Positions 1 to 8,861 are shown, numbered from the stretch's first letter. The stretch is DNA of 27,462 bases from Flavobacterium psychrophilum (GCA_945905915.1 CAMDQL010000016.1:1-27462); one strand, 5' to 3'. Numbers and translations are program-made. Notes: a model not told the origin generated them from the letters alone.

Positions 1-2333
1 TCTTTTCGAACTTTTAAATGTAAATATTCTGCGAAAGCTTCTGCTAATCTATCGCCTAAAGCTTTGGTTAAAATGGCATTATAATCGTCTAATTGGCTTT
101 CAAATTCTGCCGCTTTTTCATCTACGCCAAAACCAGTTGTCACACAAAAACAACCCATATAATCTTGAATTCCAGAATCTTTTGGTGCAATAAAATCGGC
201 TAAAGCTATATTTGGCGCTCCTGCGGTTTTTTGCGATTGTTGTCTTAAAGTCAGAAGTTGGAAGCTGGAAGTTGGAAGACTTACCTCAATATCATCATCA
301 TTTATGGTGGTAGCTGGAAAAATTCCTAAAATTCCTTTAGCTGTAAACCATTTTTCAGAGACAATTTTTGATAACATATTTTGCGCATCTTTAAACAAAT
401 CTGATGCTTGTTCACCCACTACCTCATCAGTTAAAATGGCTGGGTATTTTCCATATAATTCCCAAGATTGAAAAAACGGTGTCCAATCGATAAAATCTAC
501 TAAATCTGATAATGCTACCTCAACTGTTTTCGTTCCAATAAAATTAGGTTTTACAGCTTCGTAATTGTTCCAATCTATCTTAAATTTATTCTTACGAGCT
601 TCTTCAATCGTTAAGAAATTTTTCTCTCTTGCTCTATTTAAATAGCCTTCACGTAATGCATCGTACTCCTCGCGTAACGCAACTGAATACGACATTTTTG
701 TTTCCGTATTTAATAAATTCGAAGCAACAGTTACTGCTCTTGAAGCATCATTAACGTGTACTACAGTTGCAGCATATTCTGGAGCAATTTTAACAGCTGT
801 ATGCGCGCGTGAAGTAGTTGCGCCACCAATCATTATTGGAATTTTGATGTTTAACTTATCCATTTCTTTGGCCAAATACACCATTTCGTCTAAAGAAGGC
901 GTAATTAATCCGCTTAGACCGATGATATCTACATTTTCTTTAATGGCGGCATCAATAATTTTTTCTGGCGGAACCATAACGCCTAAATCGATAATTTCAA
1001 AATTATTACACGCTAAAACTACTGAAACAATGTTTTTTCCGATATCGTGCACATCACCTTTAACGGTTGCCATTAATACTTTTCCAGCAGAAGACGAAGC
1101 GGTTGAATCTTTTTCCTCTTCAATAAATGGTAATAAATAAGCCACAGCTTTTTTCATAACGCGTGCAGATTTTACCACTTGAGGTAAAAACATTTTTCCG
1201 CTACCGAATAAATCGCCAACCACGTTCATTCCATTCATTAAACTGATTTCAATCACTTCAATGGCTTTATTGGCGGTTAATCTGGCTTCCTCTACATCAA
1301 TTTCAATAAATTCATCAAATCCTTTTACTAAAGAATGGGTTAATCGTTCTTGAACTGAACCATTTCGCCATTCGGCTATTGCTTTTTCATTTACCTTGAA
1401 ATCGCCTTTAAAACTTTCGGCTAAATCTAATAAACGTTCGGTAGCATCTTCTCTTCTATTTAAAAGCACATCTTCAACGTGTTCCAATAAAACAGCGTCT
1501 ATTTCATCGTAAATTTCTAACATTTCTGGATTGACAATTCCCATAGTCATCCCATTTTGAATCGCGTGATATAAGAACACGGAATGCATCGCTTCACGGA
1601 CTTTATCGTTTCCACGAAAAGAGAAGGAAACATTACTTACGCCGCCAGAAATATTTGCAAAAGGTAAATTTTCACGAATCCACTTTGTTGCTTGGAAAAA
1701 ATCTAAAGCGTTTAATTTATGCTCGTCCATTCCTGTTGCTACTGGAAAAATATTGGGATCGAAAATGATATCTTCGGCAGGAAAACCAACTTGGTTTACT
1801 AATATATCGTAACTTCTTTTACAAATTTCAATTCTTCTTTGGTAATTATCTGCTTGTCCAACTTCATCAAAAGCCATTACAATTACTGCTGCGCCATAGC
1901 GTTTAATTAACTTGGCGTGATGAATAAAAACCGCTTCGCCTTCTTTAAGAGAAATTGAATTTACTACCGCTTTTCCTTGTACGACTTTTAAACCTGCTTC
2001 GATAATTTCCCATTTCGAACTATCTATCATTACAGGAACACGAGCAATATCAGGTTCGGCAGCAATTAAATTTAGGAATTTTGTCATAGCATAAACGCCA
2101 TCTAACATTCCTTCATCCATATTAACATCGATAATTTGAGCGCCACCTTCCACTTGTTCTCGAGCAATCGAAAGTGCTTCATCATACTTTTCTTCTTTAA
2201 TTAATCGAAGAAATTTACGAGAACCTGTTACATTGGTTCGTTCTCCAACATTTACGAAATTGGTTTCTGGGGTAATAATTAGTGGTTCTAGCCCGGATAA
2301 TTTTAAATATTTTTTACAATCTACTTCTGTCAT
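1..2333 (-). CDS. metH: Methionine synthase, pterin/B12/reactivation modules (3' end cut by window)
   Basis: Cobalamin-dependent methionine synthase without its homocysteine module; it moves the methyl of 5-methyl-THF through B12 to homocysteine. My translation from the ATG at 2331-2333 stays open to base 1 (777 codons). In order: pterin-binding domain (starts near [10 protein letters not shown]), B12 cap, B12-binding domain with DVHDIG (DxHxxG; axial His about residue 429, codon 1047-1049), then the AdoMet reactivation domain ([18 protein letters not shown] at the window edge). From the E. coli MetH length roughly 100 residues are missing beyond the edge. The ATG overlaps the stop of the upstream homocysteine module as TAATG, so the two are probably translationally coupled and share the SAM-I leader. 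Odd: residues about 685-695 are encoded by a repeated heptamer where E. coli MetH has an unrelated segment. Confidence 0.95.
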   Translation of the reverse strand, partial: MTEVDCKKYLKLSGLEPLIITPETNFVNVGERTNVTGSRKFLRLIKEEKYDEALSIAREQVEGGAQIIDVNMDEGMLDGVYAMTKFLNLIAAEPDIARVPVMIDSSKWEIIEAGLKVVQGKAVVNSISLKEGEAVFIHHAKLIKRYGAAVIVMAFDEVGQADNYQRRIEICKRSYDILVNQVGFPAEDIIFDPNIFPVATGMDEHKLNALDFFQATKWIRENLPFANISGGVSNVSFSFRGNDKVREAMHSVFLYHAIQNGMTMGIVNPEMLEIYDEIDAVLLEHVEDVLLNRREDATERLLDLAESFKGDFKVNEKAIAEWRNGSVQERLTHSLVKGFDEFIEIDVEEARLTANKAIEVIEISLMNGMNVVGDLFGSGKMFLPQVVKSARVMKKAVAYLLPFIEEEKDSTASSSAGKVLMATVKGDVHDIGKNIVSVVLACNNFEIIDLGVMVPPEKIIDAAIKENVDIIGLSGLITPSLDEMVYLAKEMDKLNIKIPIMIGGATTSRAHTAVKIAPEYAATVVHVNDASRAVTVASNLLNTETKMSYSVALREEYDALREGYLNRAREKNFLTIEEARKNKFKIDWNNYEAVKPNFIGTKTVEVALSDLVDFIDWTPFFQSWELYGKYPAILTDEVVGEQASDLFKDAQNMLSKIVSEKWFTAKGILGIFPATTINDDDIEVSLPTSSFQLLTLRQQSQKTAGAPNIALADFIAPKDSGIQDYMGCFCVTTGFGVDEKAAEFESQLDDYNAILTKALGDRLAEAFAEYLHLKVRK
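250..280. repeat. Degenerate heptamer repeat inside metH
   Basis: On the + strand three copies of GAAGYTG plus GAAG lie at 254-278, preceded by GTCA. Read in the metH frame on the minus strand this gives [11 protein letters not shown], in frame and without a stop. The same kind of GAAGTTG/GAAGCTG tract is, from memory, a common intergenic repeat in flavobacteria. The unit number and boundaries are read directly; its origin as a spreading repeat is inference. Confidence 0.75.
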
Positions 2334-3322
2334 TATGCTATTACTTCTATTGTTCTAGGCTTGAATTCTTTTGCAACTTCTGCTATTAATTTAATGTGTT
2401 CTGGAGTAGTGCCGCAGCAACCTCCAATTATATTTATCAAATTGTCTTGTAAATATTCCCGAATTAAAGCCTGCATTTCCATTGGTGTTTGGTCGTATTC
2501 TCCAAAGGCATTTGGCAAACCAGCATTTGGATGTGCCGAAATATTTACTTGTGTATGTTGTGCCAAGCGCTTTAAATAAGGTTTTAACTGATCGGCTCCC
2601 AAAGCACAATTAAATCCTACACTTAACAAAGGAATATGCTGAATAGAAATTAAAAAAGCTTCGACTGTTTGTCCGGATAAAGTTCTTCCAGAAGCATCTG
2701 TAATCGTTCCTGAAACCATAATTGGAATATCAATATTTCGTTCTTCTTTAACTTCTTCAATAGCGAAAAGTGCGGCTTTTGCGTTTAATGTATCGAAAAT
2801 CGTTTCTACTAAAAGCACATCCGAACCACCATCAATTAAAGCTTCAACTTGTTGTTTGTATGCGATGCGTAAATCGTCAAAAGTTACAGCACGATAGCCG
2901 GGATCATTTACATCTGGAGACATAGAAGCCGTTCTGTTAGTTGGTCCTATAGAACCCGCCACAAAACGAGGCTTATCTGTAAATTCATCTGCAACTTCTC
3001 TTGCAATTTTAGCGGATTCGTAATTTAATTCGTACACCAAATCTTCCATATGATAATCGGCCATACCAATTGTAGTCCCGGAAAATGTATTGGTTTCCAC
3101 AATATCTGCACCGGCTTCAAAATACAAACGGTGGACTTCTTTTACCGCTTCAGGTAGTGTAATAGAAAGTAAATCGTTATTTCCTTTCAATGGATGAGGG
3201 AACTCTTTGAATCGTTTGCCACGATAATCTTCTTCAGAGAAATTGTTGCGTTGCAGCATGGTTCCCATAGCGCCGTCTAGGACTAAGATTCTTTCTTTTA
3301 TAGCTTGTTGAATTTTTGACAT
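2333..3322 (-). CDS. Homocysteine S-methyltransferase module of split methionine synthase
   Basis: 329 aa, equal to the N-terminal homocysteine-binding barrel of MetH (about 350 aa in E. coli). It starts with the typical [15 protein letters not shown] segment. The three zinc/thiolate ligands of the family are present: Cys239 in GFNCALG and Cys302-Cys303 in [10 protein letters not shown]. It carries no pterin or B12 domain; those are in the next gene, which overlaps by one base (TAATG). The pair therefore does the work of one MetH, with homocysteine activation on a separate polypeptide; this split is, as I recall, usual in Flavobacteriia. It is first in the transcript behind a SAM-I riboswitch, so repression by SAM is expected. 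A stand-alone homocysteine methyltransferase using S-methylmethionine is unlikely given the neighbour. Confidence 0.93.
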   Translation of the reverse strand: MSKIQQAIKERILVLDGAMGTMLQRNNFSEEDYRGKRFKEFPHPLKGNNDLLSITLPEAVKEVHRLYFEAGADIVETNTFSGTTIGMADYHMEDLVYELNYESAKIAREVADEFTDKPRFVAGSIGPTNRTASMSPDVNDPGYRAVTFDDLRIAYKQQVEALIDGGSDVLLVETIFDTLNAKAALFAIEEVKEERNIDIPIMVSGTITDASGRTLSGQTVEAFLISIQHIPLLSVGFNCALGADQLKPYLKRLAQHTQVNISAHPNAGLPNAFGEYDQTPMEMQALIREYLQDNLINIIGGCCGTTPEHIKLIAEVAKEFKPRTIEVIA

Positions 3323-3331
3323 ATTTTTTTT

Positions 3332-3371
3332 TACACAGAGTTACGCTAAGTTCACACAGCGTTTCACAAAG
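3332..3371 (-). repeat. Degenerate CTYTGYG repeat in the metH leader
   Basis: On the minus strand four variants of one heptamer, CTTTGTG, CTGTGTG, CTTAGCG and CTCTGTG, are separated by 2-5 nt A/T-rich linkers (AAACG, AA, TAA). The tract lies between the riboswitch and the start codon at 3322, so it is transcribed as the last part of the 5' UTR. Confidence 0.6.
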
Positions 3372-3387
3372 TTTATATTATTAATAT

Positions 3388-3414
3388 GTTATCAAGAAAT
3401 TGGAAAGAATTTCC
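3388..3414 (-). promoter_or_regulatory. Putative expression platform after the SAM-I aptamer
   Basis: Just past P1 the minus strand has GGAAATTCTTTCC (small hairpin, 3402-3414) and then TTTCTTGATAAC (3388-3399). That 12-mer can pair with the aptamer 5' end GTTATCACGAAA (3509-3520) at 11 of 12 positions, competing with P1. There is no U-tract, so this is not a classical terminator. Confidence 0.45.
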
Positions 3415-3418
3415 TCGG

Positions 3419-3520
3419 GTTATCTTTTTCCGAAAAATATCGAAATAGAATGTAGCACCTTTCCTAGTTGGAGGTTGCTAAGCTTTCATCGGGTCTATTC
3501 CCTCCAGCTTTCGTGATAAC
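3419..3520 (-). ncRNA. SAM-I (S-box) riboswitch aptamer
   Basis: The minus strand reads GTTATCACGAAAGCTGGAGG, then GAATAGACCCGATGAAAGCT, TAGCAACC, AAGGTGCTA and a closing AAGATAAC. These are the S-box hallmarks in order: P1 5' strand, GGAGGGA kink-turn, ACCCGATGAA, GCAACC, and GGTGCTA before P4. P1 is GTTATC (3515-3520) with GATAAC (3419-3424); P2 is AAGCT/AGCTT. It lies about 20 nt after a TACATTTG -7 element and about 100 nt before the homocysteine-module start. By family, SAM binding lowers expression of the downstream methionine synthase genes. Confidence 0.93.
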
Positions 3521-3543
3521 TGACATTATGTTTATGAACGATG

Positions 3544-3551
3544 CAAATGTA
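3544..3551 (-). promoter_or_regulatory. -7 promoter element for the methionine synthase operon
   Basis: TACATTTG on the minus strand is a perfect match to the Bacteroidetes -7 consensus TAnnTTTG. It places the transcript start near 3537, shortly before the riboswitch. A TTG lies about 14 nt upstream, closer than the usual -33 spacing, so the -33 element is uncertain. Confidence 0.6.
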
Positions 3552-3734
3552 GTAACAAAATTTACAATATGAAATATTTTCTTACAAATAACATATATTG
3601 CATATAATTTAGATTTTTAATCTAAGTTTTTATGTTTTAATAATTTTAAAATCTTATTTTTTTGATAAAATAATTTATTTATACTCATTTTATTAAAAAG
3701 CACAATTTTATTTTATTAATTCGAAATCACTTCA
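3552..3734. other. AT-rich spacer between divergent SAM-regulated genes
   Basis: Very AT-rich, with no convincing ORF, repeat or hairpin. It should hold the upstream promoter parts of both divergent transcripts. Confidence 0.5.
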
Positions 3735-3742
3735 TACCTTTG
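3735..3742 (+). promoter_or_regulatory. -7 promoter element for metK
   Basis: TACCTTTG matches TAnnTTTG. The predicted transcript start, about 3748-3750, lies directly before the SAM-II-like fold, so the RNA would begin with the aptamer. No clear -33 TTTG is visible in the T-rich stretch upstream. Confidence 0.6.
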
Positions 3743-3757
3743 TAATCGATAACAAAA

Positions 3758-3808
3758 GAGGAAAAATTTGAACTGATTGCAACCTCATTAAAAAAATGCT
3801 AAAGCAGT
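3758..3808 (+). ncRNA. SAM-II-like riboswitch in the metK leader
   Basis: The fold fits the compact SAM-II H-type pseudoknot. P1 is GAGG (3758-3761) with CCTC (3783-3786); P2 is ACTG (3772-3775) with CAGT (3805-3808). The conserved segments ATTGCAACC (3776-3784), ATTAAA (3787-3792) and GCTAAA (3798-3803) fall at the expected places. SAM-II is best known from alphaproteobacterial met genes; I believe Bacteroidetes examples exist but cannot confirm here. Its position in front of SAM synthetase, right at the predicted transcript start, supports a SAM sensor. P1 and P2 are only 4 bp each, so a covariance-model hit would be decisive. Confidence 0.6.
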
Positions 3809-3845
3809 ATTCCTACTCCTTTATGCATTTTGCAATCCTTTTTTT
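3775..3845 (+). terminator. Possible alternative terminator fold in the metK leader
   Basis: GATTGC (3775-3780) can pair with GCAATC (3832-3837), and nested inside AAAATGC (3793-3799) with GCATTTT (3825-3831). A run of seven T follows at 3839-3845. Both 5' strands belong to the SAM-II-like core, so this hairpin and the aptamer exclude each other. The loop and bulge are large and the stem AT-rich, so termination is uncertain. Confidence 0.3.
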
Positions 3846-3872
3846 CTCGCTTAATTTATAATAAATTTAATT

Positions 3873-5123
3873 ATGGCTTATTTATTTACGTCAGAATCCG
3901 TGAGTGAAGGACATCCTGACAAAGTTGCGGATCAAATTTCAGACGCATTAATTGACAATTTTTTAGCATTTGACCCTGAGTCAAAAGTAGCTTGTGAAAC
4001 ATTAGTAACCACTGGACAAGTAATTTTAGCTGGTGAAGTGAAATCTAATACTTACTTAGATGTTCAAACTATCGCAAGAGATGTAATCAAGAAAATTGGT
4101 TATACCAAAAGCGAATATATGTTTGAAGCTGATTCTTGTGGTGTTTTATCTGCAATTCATGAACAATCTGCTGACATTAATCAAGGTGTGGACAGAGCTA
4201 ATAAAGAAGAACAGGGTGCGGGTGACCAAGGAATGATGTTTGGTTATGCCACAAACGAAACTGCAGAGTTCATGCCGTTAGCACTGAAATTGTCGCATCA
4301 ATTATTGCAAGATTTAGCTGACTTAAGAAGAGAAAACGCAGCAATTACTTACTTACGTCCAGACGCAAAATCGCAAGTTACTTTAGAATATTCTGATGAT
4401 AACAAACCGGTTCGTATTGATGCCATTGTGGTTTCAACGCAACACGATGATTTTGCTGACGAACCAACGATGTTAGCTAAAATTAAAAAAGATATTATTG
4501 AGATTTTGATTCCGAGAGTAATTGCTAAAAATCCTCAATATGCGCATTTATTCAATGATGCTATCAAATACCACATCAATCCAACAGGAAAATTCGTAAT
4601 TGGAGGACCGCACGGAGATACTGGTTTAACAGGAAGAAAAATTATTGTAGATACCTATGGTGGAAAAGGAGCTCACGGCGGTGGAGCATTTTCTGGAAAA
4701 GACCCGTCTAAAGTAGACCGTTCTGCTGCATATGCAACACGTCATATTGCTAAAAACTTAGTTGCTGCCGGTGTTGCTGACGAAATTTTAGTTCAAGTTT
4801 CTTATGCAATTGGCGTTGCCGAACCAACATCAATCAATGTAAACACTTACGGTACTGCTAAAGTAAATTTAACAGACGGTGAAATCAGTAAAGTTGTGGA
4901 GAGTGTTTTTGACATGCGTCCGTATTTTATTGAACAACGATTGAAATTAAGAAATCCAATTTATAGTGAAACTGCAGCTTATGGTCACATGGGAAGAACT
5001 CCTGAAACCATAACCAAGACTTTTTCTGCTCCAGGTGGTTTAACAAAAACAGTAACCGTTGAATTATTTACTTGGGAAAAACTAGATTTTGTAGACCAAG
5101 TAAAAACTGCTTTTAAGCTATAA
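3873..5123 (+). CDS. metK: S-adenosylmethionine synthetase
   Basis: Makes SAM from methionine and ATP in the cytosol. 416 aa, slightly longer than E. coli MetK (384). Signature blocks: [18 protein letters not shown] at the N-terminus (His14 and Asp16 as in E. coli), [16 protein letters not shown] in the middle, [20 protein letters not shown], and the P-loop-like [19 protein letters not shown]. The first ATG gives the exact family N-terminus. It is transcribed alone between its SAM-II-like leader and a strong terminator, divergent from the methionine synthase genes whose product is its substrate. SAM feedback is the likely control. Confidence 0.98.
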   Translation: MAYLFTSESVSEGHPDKVADQISDALIDNFLAFDPESKVACETLVTTGQVILAGEVKSNTYLDVQTIARDVIKKIGYTKSEYMFEADSCGVLSAIHEQSADINQGVDRANKEEQGAGDQGMMFGYATNETAEFMPLALKLSHQLLQDLADLRRENAAITYLRPDAKSQVTLEYSDDNKPVRIDAIVVSTQHDDFADEPTMLAKIKKDIIEILIPRVIAKNPQYAHLFNDAIKYHINPTGKFVIGGPHGDTGLTGRKIIVDTYGGKGAHGGGAFSGKDPSKVDRSAAYATRHIAKNLVAAGVADEILVQVSYAIGVAEPTSINVNTYGTAKVNLTDGEISKVVESVFDMRPYFIEQRLKLRNPIYSETAAYGHMGRTPETITKTFSAPGGLTKTVTVELFTWEKLDFVDQVKTAFKL

Positions 5124-5140
5124 TTGATTTTATATAAATT

Positions 5141-5171
5141 AAAAAGCCTGACTAATAAGTCAGGCTTTTTT
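5141..5171. terminator. Bidirectional intrinsic terminator
   Basis: Perfect stem AAAAAGCCTGACT / AGTCAGGCTTTTT with loop AATA. The A-run and T-run flank it, so it can end metK on the + strand and the converging receptor gene on the minus strand. Confidence 0.93.
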
Positions 5172-5185
5172 GTAGTATAGCATTT

Positions 5186-7924
5186 TTATAAATTATATTT
5201 TAAACTCAAAATCAAATAACGGGGTTGCACTCTATAACTTGAAAACGAGCTGGTACCTCCTAACTGACTAAAACTATTTGTATCTAATGATTTTGTCTCT
5301 AGTAAATTAGTTCCAGAAAGTTTCCATTCCCATTTACTGTCTTTTTTCTGATACATAATATTAGCAGATAAAAAATCATATTCGCTATCAATCGTTTTTG
5401 ACTTGTTATAATTATGGAAAAAGTTATATTCTGAAGTGAATGAAAATGCCTCTAAAAAATAATACTCCAAAGTTAACGAAGGACTATCTGTATATACAGT
5501 ATCAGAGAAATTATCGCTAATTGAATAACTGTATGATAATCCTAAATTAGGGAATTGTTTATAATTGGTAGAAAAACCTAACGTATAATTTTGACTAACT
5601 GATTCAGTTGTTTGAATATTAGTTGGATTATTATTAGGATCAGTATCTGAATCTGGGAAAACACGGATATTGTTGAATTTATTCCATCCAATAGAAACTC
5701 TTGCATTTGCTTTATAATATTTAAAAAACGAACGTCCATAATTTGCGCTTCCTGAAAAAGATTCTTCCGGAAAATTTGAATTCATATTTACTGCAGAAGA
5801 AACTTGATTAACTCCAGTTAACAAAGCTTTATTCTTAATCGCATCAAGCTGTTTTGTATACGTTAAATTAGCAAAAATATTTTCAAAATTAAACATATTG
5901 TATTTAAAATAGCGCAAAGAATGTACTTGAGAAGTTGAATTCTCTAAAAATCGATTACCACTAAACAAGCTGTTATAGTTTGAAAAAACATAGCCTTGAG
6001 CTAATTTATTAATATCTGTAAAATTATTACTGAAGGAGTAATTATAAGTCAATGTTTCCGATTTTTTGATTTGCCATAAAGCATACACATCAGGCAAAAC
6101 TCTTGTAAACGATTGCTTATTTGAAGTGCTAAGTTGCGCATCATTCATATTATATTGGTGTACACTAAAACCTGGATTAAAAGTAAATTTTCCAGTTAAA
6201 AATTTAAAATGTACTCCTAAAAAAACATCTTTAAATGTATAATTAACATCATTACTATTTTCGGAAGCTGTTAAATTATTTTGAGAACCATTGTCTAAAA
6301 TTTGAAAAATCGAAGAATCAAAATTTTGATACGAATAGGTATTTCCTAAAGTTAAATTGATATTGCTTTTAGGTGTTACCATGTAATAATAATCAAATTT
6401 AGCATCTATTTTATTCGTTGTTACAAATCTTTTTTGATTAATATCATCTCTAGTTTGTGTAGTATTATACCCAGACAACAAGAAGGGTTGTGTTGCTAAA
6501 TTAGCATTGTACAATGGATCTTCATCTTGATACAAGTGTTGAATTTCAACAGCAAATACGTGTTTATCATTTAAAGTATAATAATAATTTAGGTTTTGAT
6601 TAAATGAAAATGGATTTTGTTTTTTGTTGGTATACACATCAGAAAGTAAGTTAGAAAAAAGACTCGTGTTTTCCTTTTGGTCTGAAAATTTAACTAAAGC
6701 ATCATAATCAAAATGCATTTTTTCAGAAGGCACATAACTTGAGCTTAGTTTAAATAAAGCCTGTTTACTGTCTTGTCTAGTAAAATCCTCTTTCGTTTCA
6801 GATATTGTTTGAGTAGTTCCATTTGGTAAATTATCGGTACGATTAGAAACCGATTTGGTTTCGATTTCGGTTTTATTGCCCAATACAATTCCGAATCCAC
6901 TTAATGTCCATGCTTTAGAAGGATTAAAACTAAAATTAGCTGCTCCAAAAGACGATTCAATATTAGCTGCTTGATTATTTCTTAGCCCCATGATTCCTAA
7001 ATCATTTGAAACCACATTGAATGAAGAGCCTCCTTTTCGCATCATATTTTTGAATCCGCCAGTGAATTTAAAATAATCTTGAGCGGTTAAAGGCAGTTCG
7101 CCAATATTATTTTTATTTCCTATGACGTTAATACTGAATTTTGGATTGTAATAAAATAGTTTCGGATTAACAATGTAACGATCTACTTTGTTTCCCATTC
7201 CAATTCCAATTCCAGCCATCATATCTCCAAACCAAAAGTTCTTTTTGCCTTGTTTCAACTTAATATTTATGGCTACATTCTCTTCATTATTTTCTAGTCC
7301 TTTTAAATTAGACACTTCATTATAATTTCGTAAAACTTGTATCTTTTCTAAGGCATCTGCTGGAATATTTTTAGTGGCTAATTTGGTATCGCCATCAAAA
7401 AAATCTTTCCCTTCAACCATTATTTTTTGTACTTTTTTTCCTTCCACTTCAATTTCACCATCTTTATTTACTTCAACCCCCGGTAATTTTTTTAAAACGT
7501 CTTCGAGTTTTCGTTCGGTACCATTCTTAAAAGAATCTGCATTATAAATAATAGTGTCTCCAGAGATAGAAACGGGCATTTCATATACAATCTCTAATTC
7601 TTTTAACTGAGTTCCTTCCTTTAAATTGATAGGATAATTCATCGTAGTAGTTCCTGTAGTTACCGTTTTTTCATACGATTGAAACCCAATGTAACTTGCT
7701 TTGATTGTATAGGCTGTGTTTGCTTTTAAATTGAGTATAAATTTTCCAGCTTCGTTAGTAATGGCATAGGCGTCCATGGCTTTTGTTGATTGATTGACAG
7801 CCATAATATTTGCCATATCCAATCCTACACCAGAAGAATCTTTGACGGTTCCTTCAAATCGAATATTTTGTGAAAAAACACTTGAAGTAAGCGTCAGAAT
7901 GAATAATATAATTAATTTTTTCAT
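5186..7924 (-). CDS. Outer-membrane beta-barrel protein, TonB-dependent-receptor-like with CarboxypepD-reg domain
   Basis: 912 aa. A signal peptide (MKKLIILFILTLTSSVFSQ) is followed by a carboxypeptidase-regulatory-like Ig domain at about 22-105 and a plug-like region at about 125-225 (RKLEDVLKKLPGVEVNKDGE, then KIMVEGKDFFDGD). The rest is a long barrel of alternating aromatic beta strands ending LSLKYNL, without a terminal Phe. This is the architecture of the Bacteroidetes outer membrane beta-barrel family related to TonB receptors. No SusD partner is present; instead a GLPGLI protein lies 22 bp upstream on the same strand, a pairing I recall as common. The substrate cannot be told from sequence. 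The 3' end converges on the metK terminator. Confidence 0.85.
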   Translation of the reverse strand: MKKLIILFILTLTSSVFSQNIRFEGTVKDSSGVGLDMANIMAVNQSTKAMDAYAITNEAGKFILNLKANTAYTIKASYIGFQSYEKTVTTGTTTMNYPINLKEGTQLKELEIVYEMPVSISGDTIIYNADSFKNGTERKLEDVLKKLPGVEVNKDGEIEVEGKKVQKIMVEGKDFFDGDTKLATKNIPADALEKIQVLRNYNEVSNLKGLENNEENVAINIKLKQGKKNFWFGDMMAGIGIGMGNKVDRYIVNPKLFYYNPKFSINVIGNKNNIGELPLTAQDYFKFTGGFKNMMRKGGSSFNVVSNDLGIMGLRNNQAANIESSFGAANFSFNPSKAWTLSGFGIVLGNKTEIETKSVSNRTDNLPNGTTQTISETKEDFTRQDSKQALFKLSSSYVPSEKMHFDYDALVKFSDQKENTSLFSNLLSDVYTNKKQNPFSFNQNLNYYYTLNDKHVFAVEIQHLYQDEDPLYNANLATQPFLLSGYNTTQTRDDINQKRFVTTNKIDAKFDYYYMVTPKSNINLTLGNTYSYQNFDSSIFQILDNGSQNNLTASENSNDVNYTFKDVFLGVHFKFLTGKFTFNPGFSVHQYNMNDAQLSTSNKQSFTRVLPDVYALWQIKKSETLTYNYSFSNNFTDINKLAQGYVFSNYNSLFSGNRFLENSTSQVHSLRYFKYNMFNFENIFANLTYTKQLDAIKNKALLTGVNQVSSAVNMNSNFPEESFSGSANYGRSFFKYYKANARVSIGWNKFNNIRVFPDSDTDPNNNPTNIQTTESVSQNYTLGFSTNYKQFPNLGLSYSYSISDNFSDTVYTDSPSLTLEYYFLEAFSFTSEYNFFHNYNKSKTIDSEYDFLSANIMYQKKDSKWEWKLSGTNLLETKSLDTNSFSQLGGTSSFSSYRVQPRYLILSLKYNL

Positions 7925-7946
7925 TTATGATTTTATGATTGTTTGC

Positions 7947-8861
7947 TTATCTACCCATTCTAAATTGCATACGATTTCCGCCACCAGGACCACCATTCAT
8001 CTCTTGCATTTCTTCCATTTTTTTCTTGATGATGTCGTTATATTCATTTTGAGTAACTTCTTTTCCTTTTGCCACGGGTTTAATTTCAACTTTGTCTTTA
8101 GAATTCAATACAATTTTAGAACATAAAATAATGGTTTTACCATCGCTCACTTCTAAAATTAATCCTGGTAAACCCCAATAATTTTCTGGCCCTTGATTCA
8201 CTGGAATTTCTGGACAATACCAAGCAGTAATGGTGTTTTCTTTTGGAATTTCCCAATCTTTTGTGAAATTGGTTTTACTAGTTTTAGTAGAATCTTTTGC
8301 TACTTCCGTTCTTTCAGCATTTTTTGCTTCAGCTTCCTTTTTTTCACGATTTTTAAATCTAAAATTTCTAAAATCTGATTCATTCGCCTTTACAACCGCT
8401 GTAGCTTTAAAACAGGTATAAATACCTATTTGTTTGGATTCTCCTTCCATTTTCCACTCATATTTTGGCAAGGAATCTTTAATTAAAAATTCTTTTCCAA
8501 AAAACTCACGATCTACAATATATTGTTTTTCTTTTACATTCTTATAATGGGTTCCGCCACCGCCCATCATTGAAGTCATCATTCTGCCTCCACCTTGTTG
8601 ACCTGGCGCATCTAATTTCTCTTCTTCTTGATAAATTGATGCTGACTTGTCAAAGTTTAACACAAATGTTTTTTCAAACATTTTTCGCATACGCTCTTCA
8701 ATTTGCTTTTGCATTTCTGGCGTCATGTCTTTATTTCCACTAAATCCTTTTGTAAATTCGGCAGTACTTGTTTTTGACTCATAAACGGCCATTCCTTGAA
8801 AATTCTGTGCTTGAGCAATGCTACAGATCAAAATAAGCGAAGCGATAACTATTTTTTTCAT
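7947..8861 (-). CDS. GLPGLI family exported protein
   Basis: 304 aa with a signal peptide (MKKIVIASLILICSIAQAQ); periplasmic or cell-surface. The name-giving motif is present exactly, in YWGLPGLILEV at about residues 228-238. Function of the family is unknown. Unusual composition: Met-rich around 46-61 (MTPEMQKQIEERMRKM), a Gly/Met patch GGGRMMTSMMGGGG at about 90-103, and a Met/Gly-rich end (residues 281-304). Three Cys lie in the mature part. It is upstream of and presumably co-transcribed with the barrel gene, suggesting joint work in uptake or envelope maintenance. Met-rich stretches could bind soft metals such as copper, but that is only an inference from composition. Confidence 0.9.
   Translation of the reverse strand: MKKIVIASLILICSIAQAQNFQGMAVYESKTSTAEFTKGFSGNKDMTPEMQKQIEERMRKMFEKTFVLNFDKSASIYQEEEKLDAPGQQGGGRMMTSMMGGGGTHYKNVKEKQYIVDREFFGKEFLIKDSLPKYEWKMEGESKQIGIYTCFKATAVVKANESDFRNFRFKNREKKEAEAKNAERTEVAKDSTKTSKTNFTKDWEIPKENTITAWYCPEIPVNQGPENYWGLPGLILEVSDGKTIILCSKIVLNSKDKVEIKPVAKGKEVTQNEYNDIIKKKMEEMQEMNGGPGGGNRMQFRMGR

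Noticed and set aside
844..1140. 98-codon open frame on the + strand
   Set aside because: Lies fully inside metH on the other strand, whose frame encodes the conserved B12-binding motif; a shadow.
7794..8126. 110-codon open frame on the + strand
   Set aside because: Overlaps the barrel and GLPGLI genes on the opposite strand and shows no domain.
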